From Flavobacterium litorale (GTDB taxonomy: Bacteria; Bacteroidota; Bacteroidia; Flavobacteriales; Flavobacteriaceae): DNA of 64,000 bases. The position numbers and the translations under genes are program-made. The stretch is from assembly GCF_019613795.1 (NCBI RefSeq), contig NZ_CP080429.1, positions 897,501 through 961,500 of the forward strand, read 5' to 3'. Positions 20,231 to 28,981 of this stretch are shown here, one piece after another (position 1 is the stretch's first letter; each line of letters starts with the position of its first letter). The notes under the pieces were generated by a model. The model was given only the letters and a program-made list of their open reading frames with translations. It was not told the origin of the DNA and ran no database searches.

Positions 20231-21505
20231 ATGAAAATTTTACTATTAGGATCGGGAGGAAGAGAGCATGCACTAGCATGGAAAATGGTACAAAGCCCAA
20301 AATGCACATCGTTATTTGTAGCACCAGGCAATGCAGGTACAGCAAGTATAGCAACCAATGCAGCCGTAAACCCAAACGATTTTAATGCGGTAAAAGATTT
20401 TGTACTTGCCCAAAATATAGGTATGGTAGTGGTAGGACCCGAAGACCCTTTGGTAAATGGTATTTACGACTTTTTTAAGAATGATGCACAGCTTGCCAAC
20501 ATCCCTGTAATAGGACCATCAGAACATGGGGCGCAGCTTGAAGGAAGTAAAGAATTTGCCAAAAAATTTCTGGTAAAAAACAATATACCCACCGCAGCGT
20601 ACGACAGCTTTACTAAAGATACCGTAGCGGAAGGATGTAAGTTTTTAGCAACCCTACAACCGCCTTACGTACTTAAAGCCGACGGATTGGCAGCAGGGAA
20701 GGGCGTATTAATAATACAAGATTTACAAGAAGCCCAACAAGAGTTGCGCAATATGCTTGTAGATGCCAAATTTGGCGATGCAAGTGCTAAAGTGGTTATA
20801 GAGGAATTTTTAGATGGCATTGAGTTGAGCTGTTTTGTACTTACCGATGGTAAAAGCTACAAAATACTCCCCACAGCTAAAGATTATAAGCGTATAGGCG
20901 AAGGCGACACAGGGCTTAATACGGGTGGTATGGGGGCAGTATCGCCCGTTCCGTTTGCCGATGATGCCTTTATGCAAAAAATAGAAGAGCGTATTGTAAA
21001 ACCTACTATACAAGGTTTACAAAACGATGGTATAGCATACAAAGGTTTTGTGTTTATAGGGCTTATAAAAGTAGGCGATGACCCGTTTGTAATAGAATAC
21101 AATGTGCGTATGGGCGACCCCGAAACGGAAGTAGTATTACCAAGACTTAAAAGTGATATTGTAACCTTGTTTGAAGCCTTAGCCAACCAAACACTAAGCA
21201 AAACTACGCTGGAAATAGATAATAGAACTGCGGCTACTATAATGCTAGTATCAGGCGGATACCCTGAAGGTTATGAGAAAGGAAAAGTAATTACGGGGCT
21301 AGATACCATTACCGACTCTATAGTGTTTCATGCAGGAACAAAGCAAAATAACGATGGTGCTGTAGTAACCAATGGCGGTCGTGTACTAGCCGTAACATCG
21401 TATGGTAATAGTTGGGACGAAGCCATAAAAAAATCTTATCAAAACATAGAAAAGCTACATTTTGATAAGATGTATTGTAGAAAAGATATCGGTTTCGACT
21501 TATGA
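20231..21505 (+). CDS. purD: phosphoribosylamine-glycine ligase PurD
   Basis: This ATP-grasp enzyme makes glycinamide ribonucleotide in purine synthesis. The frame is open upstream into the sugar-transferase gene (to 20123), but I place the start at the ATG at 20231. It gives 424 residues beginning MKILLLGSGGREHALAWK, the canonical PurD N-terminus. Further motifs are VVGPEDPLVNG, KADGLAAGKGV (ATP binding), GDTGLNTGGMGAVSP and EYNVRMGDPETEVVLPRL (metal binding). An A/C-rich leader rather than a Shine-Dalgarno sequence precedes the ATG. Confidence 0.96.
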   Translation: MKILLLGSGGREHALAWKMVQSPKCTSLFVAPGNAGTASIATNAAVNPNDFNAVKDFVLAQNIGMVVVGPEDPLVNGIYDFFKNDAQLANIPVIGPSEHGAQLEGSKEFAKKFLVKNNIPTAAYDSFTKDTVAEGCKFLATLQPPYVLKADGLAAGKGVLIIQDLQEAQQELRNMLVDAKFGDASAKVVIEEFLDGIELSCFVLTDGKSYKILPTAKDYKRIGEGDTGLNTGGMGAVSPVPFADDAFMQKIEERIVKPTIQGLQNDGIAYKGFVFIGLIKVGDDPFVIEYNVRMGDPETEVVLPRLKSDIVTLFEALANQTLSKTTLEIDNRTAATIMLVSGGYPEGYEKGKVITGLDTITDSIVFHAGTKQNNDGAVVTNGGRVLAVTSYGNSWDEAIKKSYQNIEKLHFDKMYCRKDIGFDL

Positions 21506-21730
21506 TAAGAACGAGTGTGCCGTAGTATCTTGTTCGTCGTCGCGGTTTTCTTTAAATATCTGTAATTGCTTAATCCAGTATACGGTAGCAGCACAACAAA
21601 TAATAATAAAAATCCAAGTAATAATATTAGCAATCCACCAGTTTTCCAGTTCCAAAGCACGGAACATATCCATTGGTAGGAATAATATATCAGTAAAAAG
21701 GTAACCTATAGCTTCAAAAAACGCTCTCAT
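21500..21730 (-). CDS. DUF6341-like small membrane protein
   Basis: I take the ATG at 21730 (76 aa, MRAFFEAIGYLFTDILFLP); a longer open frame to 21790 would run over the start of the divergent gene. One membrane segment lies at about residues 35-55, followed by a charged tail. This fits the short DUF6341 family that I associate with this purD/upp neighbourhood in flavobacteria. Its 3' end overlaps purD by six bases, tail to tail. The function is unknown. Confidence 0.7.
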   Translation of the reverse strand: MRAFFEAIGYLFTDILFLPMDMFRALELENWWIANIITWIFIIICCAATVYWIKQLQIFKENRDDEQDTTAHSFLS

Positions 21731-21780
21731 CTTTAAACAAGTATTATATTTACATCCACAAAAGTATATAAAATTTCCAA

Positions 21781-22719
21781 ATGTTAGCAAGTGTTTTTAA
21801 TAAATCGCGGCCTATAAATTATGTAATAATAGCCGTTACACTTGTTTTATTTTACATAGCCTACCTTTTAAAGGCATATTCGGGGATAGAAACGGGACAT
21901 GTTTCGCTCATATTCCAAAAATTTGGGCTGTTGTTATTGCTTGTAAGTGGGCTATTTCTGCTAAATTTTATTGCCCATAAAAACAGGCTAAGTAAAGATA
22001 CTACCTATGCCATGCTGTTGTTTATGGTTTTTTTATTGCTTTTTCCTACAGTATTTGTAAACACCAATAGTATTATAGCCAACTTCTTTTTACTGTTGGC
22101 ATTGCGGCGGCTTATATCATTACAATCGTTATTAACACCTAAAGAAAAAATATTTGATGCCTCTTTTTGGATATTTGTTGCCACCTTATTTCATTTTTGG
22201 AGCATTGCGTATATTATAATGGTATTTATTGCCATTATTATTCACGTAGCTGTGGATTATAGAAATTGGGTTATTCCGTTTATTGCTTTTTTTGCAGTAG
22301 GCATATTGTTTGCCATGGCAACCCTTATTATAAACCAAGATTTTTTTACCCACGTTGTAAGTGAAATGCGCGTTAGTTTTGATTTTACGTACTTCGAAAA
22401 TATCCATCAAAACATAGCACTAGCCTTTTTTGCCTCAGTAACAGTACTATTTTTATTTGCCTATTTGGTTTTTATAAATGGCATGCCCATTAATTTAAAA
22501 ATAGGGCACAGGCAAATACTACTCTCGTTTTTAATAGGGGTAGGCATCTATGTACTATCTGCCGATAAAAACAACAGCATACTAGTATTTACTTTTGCAC
22601 CATTAGCTATAATGGGAGCAAATTATCTGGAAAATCAGGAAAAATACTGGATTAAAGAGGTAGTACTTATAACAATAGTACTTGTAGCTTTATTGCTATT
22701 TATATTGCAAATGCTATAA
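21781..22719 (+). CDS. DUF6427-like polytopic membrane protein
   Basis: The 312-residue protein is almost wholly hydrophobic with about nine or ten membrane helices, and begins MLASVFNKSRPINYVIIAV. It matches my recollection of the DUF6427 family, encoded next to upp and purD in Flavobacteriaceae. It is divergent from the DUF6341 gene with a 50-base spacer and its 3' end overlaps upp (minus strand) by six bases. No catalytic motif is apparent and the function is unknown. Confidence 0.72.
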   Translation: MLASVFNKSRPINYVIIAVTLVLFYIAYLLKAYSGIETGHVSLIFQKFGLLLLLVSGLFLLNFIAHKNRLSKDTTYAMLLFMVFLLLFPTVFVNTNSIIANFFLLLALRRLISLQSLLTPKEKIFDASFWIFVATLFHFWSIAYIIMVFIAIIIHVAVDYRNWVIPFIAFFAVGILFAMATLIINQDFFTHVVSEMRVSFDFTYFENIHQNIALAFFASVTVLFLFAYLVFINGMPINLKIGHRQILLSFLIGVGIYVLSADKNNSILVFTFAPLAIMGANYLENQEKYWIKEVVLITIVLVALLLFILQML

Positions 22720-23367
22720 TTTGCTACCATAGGCAAGGTCGCCCGCATCGCCCAAACCAGGCACAATATATTTTTTATCATTTAAACCCTCATCCAATGT
22801 AGCAATCCACAGGTGGCAATGGTCGGGGAGCTGTTCTTTTAAGTATGCTACGCCTTCGGGAGCTGCAACAACTACAGCAATATGAATTTCTTTTGGTGTT
22901 TCCTTTTCCATAAGCTGGTTAAACACGGCTACTAACGATTGCCCCGTTGCCAACATTGGGTCTACCAAAATAAGCGTTTTACCGTTAAACGAAGGCGCAG
23001 CACGGTACTCTACCAATATTTCAAAAGCATCATCGTTATTGGGGTGGTGCCTGTAGGCAGAAACAAAACCATTTTCGGCATCATCAAAAAAATTCATAAA
23101 ACCCGTATGCAATGCCAACCCAGCACGCAGTATGGAGCATAATACCACACCATCGTTAAGTGCTGTGGTTTTTTTAACCCCCAGTGGCGTAGTAACCTCA
23201 ACATCCTTATAGGTTAATGCTTTACTAAGTTCGTACGCCATAATTTCGCCAATACGCTCTATGTTTTTCCGAAATCGCATGCTATCTTTCTGTACCGATA
23301 CGTCCCGCAACTGCGTTAAAAAATGGTTGAGTATGCTGTTAGTATCAGAAATATAATGGATGTTCAT
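22714..23367 (-). CDS. upp: uracil phosphoribosyltransferase Upp
   Basis: This salvage enzyme makes UMP from uracil and PRPP. I use the ATG at 23367, giving 217 residues from MNIHYISDTNSILNHFLTQ; the frame is open further upstream but that extension is not Upp-like and overlaps the divergent gene. It carries RAGLALHTGFM, YRHHP, the PRPP loop LVDPMLATGQS and the C-terminal PGLGDAGDLAYG uracil-binding loop. It is convergent with the DUF6427 gene and divergent from the DUF4254 gene. Confidence 0.93.
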   Translation of the reverse strand: MNIHYISDTNSILNHFLTQLRDVSVQKDSMRFRKNIERIGEIMAYELSKALTYKDVEVTTPLGVKKTTALNDGVVLCSILRAGLALHTGFMNFFDDAENGFVSAYRHHPNNDDAFEILVEYRAAPSFNGKTLILVDPMLATGQSLVAVFNQLMEKETPKEIHIAVVVAAPEGVAYLKEQLPDHCHLWIATLDEGLNDKKYIVPGLGDAGDLAYGSKL

Positions 23368-23408
23368 GCGAAAAAAAATTAGTATTAGCAGGATAAAAGT
23401 ATTAAAAC

Positions 23409-23416
23409 TATATTTG
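23409..23416 (+). promoter_or_regulatory. -7 element upstream of the DUF4254 gene
   Basis: TATATTTG matches the Bacteroidota -7 consensus exactly, 17 bases before the ATG at 23434, inside the divergent spacer with upp. No clear TTG -33 element was found at 19-base spacing. Confidence 0.45.
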
Positions 23417-23433
23417 TAAATAAAATTTTGAAT

Positions 23434-24039
23434 ATGTTTTCCGAAATAGCATTCCCCGTTTTTGAACAAAGTATCCGCGATTATCATGCATTTGATAATG
23501 TAGATCAACCAATTAACAATCCTTACAGTAAAAATACAATAGAGCACTTGCTTTATGCAAAAAACTGGATAGATACGGTGCAATGGCACTTGGAAGACAT
23601 TATTAGGAACCCCGAGATAGATCCTGTAGCTGCTTTAGCATTAAAACGCCGTATTGATGCCTCTAACCAAGAGCGTACTGATATGGTGGAGTATATTGAT
23701 AGTTACTTTTTACAAAAATATGCTACCGTACAGGTTAAACCCGAAGCAAAAATAAACTCTGAAAGCCCCGCATGGGCATTAGACCGATTATCGATATTGG
23801 CACTAAAAATATACCACATGCACGAAGAGGCTACACGTAATGATGCATCAGAAGCGCATCGCCAAAAATGTACCGATAAATTAAATGTATTGCTGGAGCA
23901 GAAGAAAGACTTATTTACTGCTATAGATGATTTAATTGCCGACATTGAAAATGGCGATAAGTATATGAAAGTCTACAAGCAGATGAAAATGTATAACGAC
24001 GAGGAACTAAACCCCGTTTTGTACCAAAACAAAAAGTAA
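23434..24039 (+). CDS. DUF4254 family protein
   Basis: The 201-residue soluble protein starts at the ATG at 23434 (a TTG six bases earlier is less likely). It is mainly helical, with DYHAFDN near the start and LYAKNWIDTVQWHLEDIIR, matching the DUF4254 family. A family-9 glycosyltransferase follows only four bases downstream, so an operon role in envelope glycan synthesis is plausible but not shown. Confidence 0.75.
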   Translation: MFSEIAFPVFEQSIRDYHAFDNVDQPINNPYSKNTIEHLLYAKNWIDTVQWHLEDIIRNPEIDPVAALALKRRIDASNQERTDMVEYIDSYFLQKYATVQVKPEAKINSESPAWALDRLSILALKIYHMHEEATRNDASEAHRQKCTDKLNVLLEQKKDLFTAIDDLIADIENGDKYMKVYKQMKMYNDEELNPVLYQNKK

Positions 24040-24043
24040 ACTT

Positions 24044-25084
24044 TTGGCGCGTAAACGACATATCCTTGTAATAAGGCTGTCTGCAATGGGCGATGTTGCA
24101 ATGGTAGTACCTGTATTACGAGCGTTAACAGCACAGCATAAGCATGTGCGTGTTACTGTTGTATCCAGAATTTTTTTTAAGCCCTTTTTTAACGATATTC
24201 CTCGTGTAAACTTTTTTGCTGCCGAACCTAAAGGCAGGCACAAAGGCTTTTTAGGCTTACTAAAATTGTATAAAGAACTTAAGGTATTACATTTTACGGG
24301 CGTTGCCGATTTGCACAATGTAATCCGAAGCAAGGTAATAACAAAACTGTTTGAGCTAAAAGGCAAGCGGGTTGCAACCGTAAATAAAGCCAGAGAGCAA
24401 CGTGCGGCATTAGTACGCCCCGAAAATAAGGTTTTTGAACCCCTAACGCCTGTAATACAACGATACGCCGATGTATTTGCAGCATTAAACCTACCTATAG
24501 ACCTTACTGCAATTAGCTTTCCAGAGAAAGAAGAATTATCGCCCGATATACTAGCCAATACAGGCGATAAAGAAAGCAATAACTGGATAGGTATAGCCCC
24601 TTTTGCAAAACACAGGAGTAAAATATATCCTACAGCACTAATGCAGCAAGTTATTACAACACTTGCCACCAACCCAAATAACAAACTGTTTTTATTTGGC
24701 GCAGGACGTAGCGAAATACAAAAGCTACGACGTTTTTCTGGAAATAACGATAATGTAATTGTTATTGCAGGTAAAATGAATTTAAAGCAAGAACTACAGC
24801 TTATAAGCAACCTCGATGTAATGCTTAGTATGGATAGTGGTAATGCGCACATTGCAGCCATGTACGGTGTTAATGTAGTAACCCTTTGGGGGGCTACCCA
24901 CCCGTATGCAGGCTTTGCACCGTTTAATCAGCCTCAAGAGAATCAGTTAGTTGCTGATAGGGAAAAATATCCTAAGTTGCCTACCTCTGTTTACGGCGAT
25001 AAAAAAGTAGCGGGTTATGAGGATGCTATGCTTACCATAAAGCCCCAAAAGGTGGTAAATACTGTAAATAAGTACCTAAAGTAA
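24044..25084 (+). CDS. family 9 glycosyltransferase, ADP-heptose:LPS heptosyltransferase-like
   Basis: The GT-B enzyme of 346 residues has the family N-terminus ILVIRLSAMGDVAMVVPVLR, then ADLHNVIRS, IGIAPFAKHRSK, and SMDSGNAHIAAMYGVNVVTLWGATHP, the heptosyltransferase donor region. The best start is the TTG at 24044; no ATG lies upstream of the conserved RLSAMGD motif. It likely transfers a heptose or similar sugar in lipopolysaccharide core synthesis. A strong shared terminator follows at 25101. Confidence 0.9.
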   Translation: MARKRHILVIRLSAMGDVAMVVPVLRALTAQHKHVRVTVVSRIFFKPFFNDIPRVNFFAAEPKGRHKGFLGLLKLYKELKVLHFTGVADLHNVIRSKVITKLFELKGKRVATVNKAREQRAALVRPENKVFEPLTPVIQRYADVFAALNLPIDLTAISFPEKEELSPDILANTGDKESNNWIGIAPFAKHRSKIYPTALMQQVITTLATNPNNKLFLFGAGRSEIQKLRRFSGNNDNVIVIAGKMNLKQELQLISNLDVMLSMDSGNAHIAAMYGVNVVTLWGATHPYAGFAPFNQPQENQLVADREKYPKLPTSVYGDKKVAGYEDAMLTIKPQKVVNTVNKYLK

Positions 25085-25100
25085 GTACACTATACAAAAT

Positions 25101-25137
25101 AAAAAATCGGGCAGTGTTTACACTGCCCGATTTTTTT
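25101..25137. terminator. bidirectional Rho-independent terminator
   Basis: A perfect 16-base inverted repeat (ATCGGGCAGTG core) with a TTTA loop is preceded by A6 and followed by T7. It can therefore end transcription from both the glycosyltransferase (+) and the ferredoxin reductase (-), which converge here. Confidence 0.92.
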
Positions 25138-25158
25138 ATTACTGGTAAACCAACGGGT

Positions 25159-26211
25159 TTATACATCATCGTAATCAACATAAAGCTCTTTAGATGTTGG
25201 GTGCGCCTGGCACGTAAGTATAAGCCCTTCTGCAATTTCGCCGTCAGTAAGTATGGCATTCTTTTTCATTTCGGCACTACCGCTCGTTACACGCCCCATA
25301 CAGCTACTGCATATACCCCCTTGGCAGGAGTAAGGCGCATCTATGCCTTGTTTTAGTGCAGCATCCAAAATGGTCATTTTTTGCGACATATCAAACGTGG
25401 TTTCCTCATCGTCTACCATTACCGTAATTTTAGAGTGCCCCTCTAGGCTCACATCAATTTCATTTTCTGCAATAGGGGTAGAGAACAACTCAAACTTAAT
25501 GCACTTTTCGGGTACATTACTTTCTTTAAGTACCTCGCTTACCGTTTTAATCATAGCCTCAGGTCCGCACAAATAAAACTTAGAAAACTCCTTTTCCTTA
25601 TGCTTATTTTTTAGCACAAAATTCACGGTAGAACGCTCAATACGTCCAAAAACCGAATCTTCCGTACGGGCCTTACTGTACACAAAATGCACAAAAAAGC
25701 GTCCTACATATTGCTGCTGCATGTCGTGCAACAACTCATGGAATATGGTGTCTTCGGGTGTTTTATTACCATATGCCAGTACAAAGGTACTTTTAGGCTC
25801 GCCCTGTAATACCGCCTGTATTATAGCGAGTATGGGTGTAATACCACTACCTGCTGCAAAGGCAGCATAATTACGTTGCCTGTCGGATTTAGGTTCAAAA
25901 GTAAATTTACCTTCGGGGGTACCTACTTCTATAGTATCGCCCACTGCAAGTTTTGTATTGGCAAACTCCGAAAATCCGCCGTGATTTACCGCCTTTATGG
26001 CTACACGTAACTCGTTACCGTTAGGCGGAGAGCAAATAGAGTAGGCTTTACGTACCTCTTTACCGTTTAAGTTGGTTTTTAAGTTAATGTACTGCCCTGC
26101 TATAAATTTATAATCGTTTTTTAGTGCATCAGGAACATCAAAAGCGATAGATACCGCTCCTTTCGTTTCTCTCTTAATGTCTTTTATGGTTAAGGGATGG
26201 AATGTTGACAT
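25159..26211 (-). CDS. PaaE-like ferredoxin-NAD(P)H oxidoreductase
   Basis: The 350-residue electron-transfer flavoprotein is built from an FAD-binding domain (RKAYSICS), an NAD(P)-binding domain (GSGITPILAI and CGPEAM) and a C-terminal plant-type 2Fe-2S domain with Cys296, Cys301, Cys304 and Cys334 (C-x4-C-x2-C-x29-C). This is the layout of PaaE, the reductase of the phenylacetyl-CoA epoxidase. No other paa gene is nearby, so the electron acceptor may be a different oxygenase. It is divergent from the padR operon. Confidence 0.9.
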   Translation of the reverse strand: MSTFHPLTIKDIKRETKGAVSIAFDVPDALKNDYKFIAGQYINLKTNLNGKEVRKAYSICSPPNGNELRVAIKAVNHGGFSEFANTKLAVGDTIEVGTPEGKFTFEPKSDRQRNYAAFAAGSGITPILAIIQAVLQGEPKSTFVLAYGNKTPEDTIFHELLHDMQQQYVGRFFVHFVYSKARTEDSVFGRIERSTVNFVLKNKHKEKEFSKFYLCGPEAMIKTVSEVLKESNVPEKCIKFELFSTPIAENEIDVSLEGHSKITVMVDDEETTFDMSQKMTILDAALKQGIDAPYSCQGGICSSCMGRVTSGSAEMKKNAILTDGEIAEGLILTCQAHPTSKELYVDYDDV

Positions 26212-26231
26212 ATTTTATTTCTATTTAGTTG

Positions 26232-26239
26232 CAAAATTA
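26232..26239 (-). promoter_or_regulatory. -7 element of the ferredoxin reductase gene
   Basis: On the minus strand the sequence reads TAATTTTG, matching TAnnTTTG, 20 bases before the ATG at 26211. The -33 position is not well conserved. Confidence 0.4.
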
Positions 26240-26280
26240 AGCATTCCTCACAGGTAAATAAAATTAAGGAATGCATAAAT

Positions 26281-26318
26281 TATACATAAAAATCTTATGC
26301 ATAATGAAATTATGTATA
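26281..26318. promoter_or_regulatory. nested palindromic operator, probable PadR binding site
   Basis: The 9-base arms TATACATAA (26281-26289) and TTATGTATA (26310-26318) are perfect inverted repeats placed symmetrically about a central palindrome TTATGCATAA (26295-26304), with 5-base spacers on each side. A further ATGCATAA half-site lies at 26271-26278. The right arm overlaps the -7 element TATATTTG (26317-26324). The position, between the divergent reductase and padR genes, and PadR's known preference for ATGT...ACAT-type sites suggest autoregulation. Confidence 0.65.
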
Positions 26319-26324
26319 TATTTG
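26317..26324 (+). promoter_or_regulatory. -7 element of the padR operon
   Basis: TATATTTG matches the consensus and lies 31 bases before the padR ATG. It is partly covered by the palindrome at 26281-26318, consistent with repression. The -33 region lies inside the palindrome. Confidence 0.5.
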
Positions 26325-26355
26325 TATTATAAATGATTTTGAATACAAACCCAAT

Positions 26356-26703
26356 ATGAAAAAATCCTCGTTATATAAAGGCAGCCTTACTACCATAATT
26401 ATGAAGCTTTTAGAAGAAAATGGGCGCATGTATGGTTACGAAATAACCCAGAAAGTAAAGCAAATTACCAAAGGAGAGCTACACATTACCGAAGGTGCGT
26501 TGTACCCTGCATTACACAAGCTGGAGGGTGGCGGGTTGTTGGAGGCTGAGGTAGAAAAAGTAGATAACAGGCTGCGCAAGTACTACAAACTTACCGAAGA
26601 TGGAAAACGCGAAACCGTAAACCGCATGCACGAGCTAGAAGAATTCATCCGCAATATGCAAACCCTTGTTAGCCCTAATACAAACCCTGATTTACAATTT
26701 TAA
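26356..26703 (+). CDS. PadR family transcriptional regulator
   Basis: This 115-residue winged-helix regulator has the PadR signature: LLEENGRMYGYEITQKV, then ITEGALYPALHKLEGGGLLEAE for the recognition helix and RKYYKLTEDGKR for the wing. It is a short, class-2-like form without the long C-terminal dimer helix bundle. PadR proteins usually repress adjacent drug-efflux genes. Here it heads an operon-like series with a small membrane protein and an ABC exporter. Confidence 0.9.
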   Translation: MKKSSLYKGSLTTIIMKLLEENGRMYGYEITQKVKQITKGELHITEGALYPALHKLEGGGLLEAEVEKVDNRLRKYYKLTEDGKRETVNRMHELEEFIRNMQTLVSPNTNPDLQF

Positions 26704-26706
26704 ATT

Positions 26707-27321
26707 ATGATAATAACAGCACAAAACATTGAACAGATTGATGCAAGGCTTATTAAAATAGGTGTTGCTTACGCAGATATAAGAGCCGAACTTACCGACC
26801 ATGTTGCCACAGCCCTAGAGGCGCAAGAGGGTAACTTTAACGAAGCGTTTGAGGCGTATATGGTACAAAACAAAAAGCAATTAAAACGCATGAACCGTAA
26901 AATGTTTTTTACCTCGTTTAAAACCTCTCATGTGCAAATAGTAAAAACAATTGTACAGCCCATTTTTTTGGTAGCTTTTGTAGTGGTGTTTTCACTTGCT
27001 TACCTGCTAAGTATCATTATAAATTTAAAAGTACTAACAGGAGCAATGTTTTTTATTTTTTGCGTTATAGGTGCTGTTACCAGTATTTTATCGTTAGTAC
27101 GTACGTTTTCGGGTAAGTACAACTACTCGGGTACATTAGGGTATGGTGTTACAACGTTGGTATTGCTGTATTCGGGCATTTACATGCTGGGTTGGCAACA
27201 TAGCCTAAATAGTAGCTTGCCTGTACTGTTATTTTATACGGTAACCATTGTAGCATCGGCAGCTATGTTTGTTACAACCCAAAAGCAATATAAAAAATAC
27301 CGATTGCAGTACGAAAAATAG
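26707..27321 (+). CDS. small membrane protein with HAAS-like N-terminus
   Basis: The 204-residue protein has a soluble N-terminal helical part of about 70 residues (IEQIDARL...ELTDHVATALE). This resembles the HAAS/permease-prefix domain often encoded beside PadR regulators. About four membrane segments follow. It starts three bases after padR. By analogy with PadR-HAAS pairs it may be a membrane partner that responds together with PadR, but no function can be assigned. Confidence 0.68.
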   Translation: MIITAQNIEQIDARLIKIGVAYADIRAELTDHVATALEAQEGNFNEAFEAYMVQNKKQLKRMNRKMFFTSFKTSHVQIVKTIVQPIFLVAFVVVFSLAYLLSIIINLKVLTGAMFFIFCVIGAVTSILSLVRTFSGKYNYSGTLGYGVTTLVLLYSGIYMLGWQHSLNSSLPVLLFYTVTIVASAAMFVTTQKQYKKYRLQYEK

Positions 27322-27493
27322 TGAATGCGTTATGAAATGGGCTAGTAAAGATAAAAAAATAACCGCAGCGCAAATGGATAGGCTATTCCGCTGATAGAGC
27401 TGTACCCAGAATACAGCATTGTAGAGCAATAATAAGAAACTGTAACATTTTATTATGTTTTGCTACTAACTGAATAACCAAAACAACCAAAAT

Positions 27494-28969
27494 ATGTTCA
27501 GTAAATTTATTGCGCTCGAATGGAAATCCTTTTTTAGGTCTCCTGCACTAACGGGCAACCTCATCATGAAAATACTCATGGTGCTTGGGGCACTGTGGTT
27601 TATTATTAGTTTTTTAATGTTGGGTATTGGGAGTTATTTTATTATAGAAGATAACTTTAAACAAGATCCGCTAGAGGTAATAAACAAATACCTAATATAC
27701 TACTTTGTGGCAGATATTTTAGTGCGCCTACTGTTGCAAAAAATTCCTGTTGTAAACGTAAAACCATTGCTTACGTTACCCGTAAAACGGGACACCATAG
27801 TAAAGTTTGTATTGGGTAAAACAGCATTATCGTTTTTTAACTACCTGCACGCCTTTTTGTTTATTCCATTTTGTATAATACTAATAGCTAAAGACTATAA
27901 CCCGCTTAATGTTGTGTTTTGGCATTTGGGTATTATGGCATTGGTATATTGCAACAATTACCTGAATATGATTTTGAATGATAAAGATAATCTTTTCGCC
28001 ATCTTTATCGGATTCATAATACTAATGGCAGTATTACACTATTACGATGTATTTGATATTACCAATTATACGTCAGTATTTTTCTACGGAATGTATACAA
28101 CCAACTACATGTTTGTACTACCATTACTAGCACTTATAGGGCTATTGATGTACAGTTTTACGTACTTTAAAAAACATTTGTATCAGGACACGGGGCTTTC
28201 TAAAAAACAATCGCAAGCCACTACTCAAGATTATGCTTGGCTTAACCGTTACGGTACATTAGGAACATTTCTTAAAAACGACATTAAACTCATCCGTCGT
28301 AACAAACGCTCTAAAACTACAGTACTATTAAGCGTACTGTTTTTATTTTACGGCGTACTTTTTTTTACTGATGCAATAGATGTGTATAAAGACAATTCGT
28401 TTATGCAAATGTTTGCAGCCATATTTGTTACAGGTGGTTTCTTGTTCACCTTTGGGCAATTTGTACCCAGTTGGGATAGCGCCTATTACCCCCTTATGAT
28501 GAGCCAGAACATAAAATACCGCGAGTACATATCCTCTAAATGGTGGTTAGTAGTTATAGGTACTTTTATTAGTACATTGCTAGCATTACCCTATTTATAT
28601 TATGGTATAGATATTTACCTCATGATACTTGCAGCAGGCGTATTTAACATAGGTGTAAATTCCCATTTAATACTATTGGGCGGAGCCTATATAAAAACAC
28701 CTATCGATTTAGGTTCGAGCAAACAAGCCTTTGGCGATAAAAAAGCCTTTAACATGAAAACCATGCTACTATCGTTACCCAAAATGATACTGCCTATGGC
28801 ACTATACGGTTTGGGTACAGCATTTATTAGCCATAACTGGGGCGTAATGCTTGTTGTTATTGCAGGCATTGCAGGTTTTGCCCTCCGCAATAAAGTATTT
28901 GCCATGGTAGAAAAGATATATAAAACAGAAAAGTACGCAACACTACAATCGTACAAACAAAAAAACTAA
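27494..28969 (+). CDS. ABC transporter permease, DUF5687 family
   Basis: The 491-residue membrane protein begins with MFSKFIALEWKSFFRSPA and has about twelve membrane segments in two halves separated by a cytoplasmic loop. It matches the DUF5687 permeases of Bacteroidota ABC-2-like exporters. The ATPase gene starts 12 bases later. The substrate is unknown; the upstream padR suggests efflux of a toxic compound. Confidence 0.8.
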   Translation: MFSKFIALEWKSFFRSPALTGNLIMKILMVLGALWFIISFLMLGIGSYFIIEDNFKQDPLEVINKYLIYYFVADILVRLLLQKIPVVNVKPLLTLPVKRDTIVKFVLGKTALSFFNYLHAFLFIPFCIILIAKDYNPLNVVFWHLGIMALVYCNNYLNMILNDKDNLFAIFIGFIILMAVLHYYDVFDITNYTSVFFYGMYTTNYMFVLPLLALIGLLMYSFTYFKKHLYQDTGLSKKQSQATTQDYAWLNRYGTLGTFLKNDIKLIRRNKRSKTTVLLSVLFLFYGVLFFTDAIDVYKDNSFMQMFAAIFVTGGFLFTFGQFVPSWDSAYYPLMMSQNIKYREYISSKWWLVVIGTFISTLLALPYLYYGIDIYLMILAAGVFNIGVNSHLILLGGAYIKTPIDLGSSKQAFGDKKAFNMKTMLLSLPKMILPMALYGLGTAFISHNWGVMLVVIAGIAGFALRNKVFAMVEKIYKTEKYATLQSYKQKN

Positions 28970-28981
28970 AAGCAATACACA

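Noticed and set aside
23368..23589. N-terminal extension of Upp on the minus strand
   Set aside because: It overlaps the DUF4254 gene and its promoter, and known Upp proteins begin near MNIHYISD.
24007..24861. Long open frame (284 codons) on the minus strand
   Set aside because: It lies wholly opposite the family 9 glycosyltransferase, which has clear motifs; the translated product is Ser/Cys/Leu-rich with no recognisable family.
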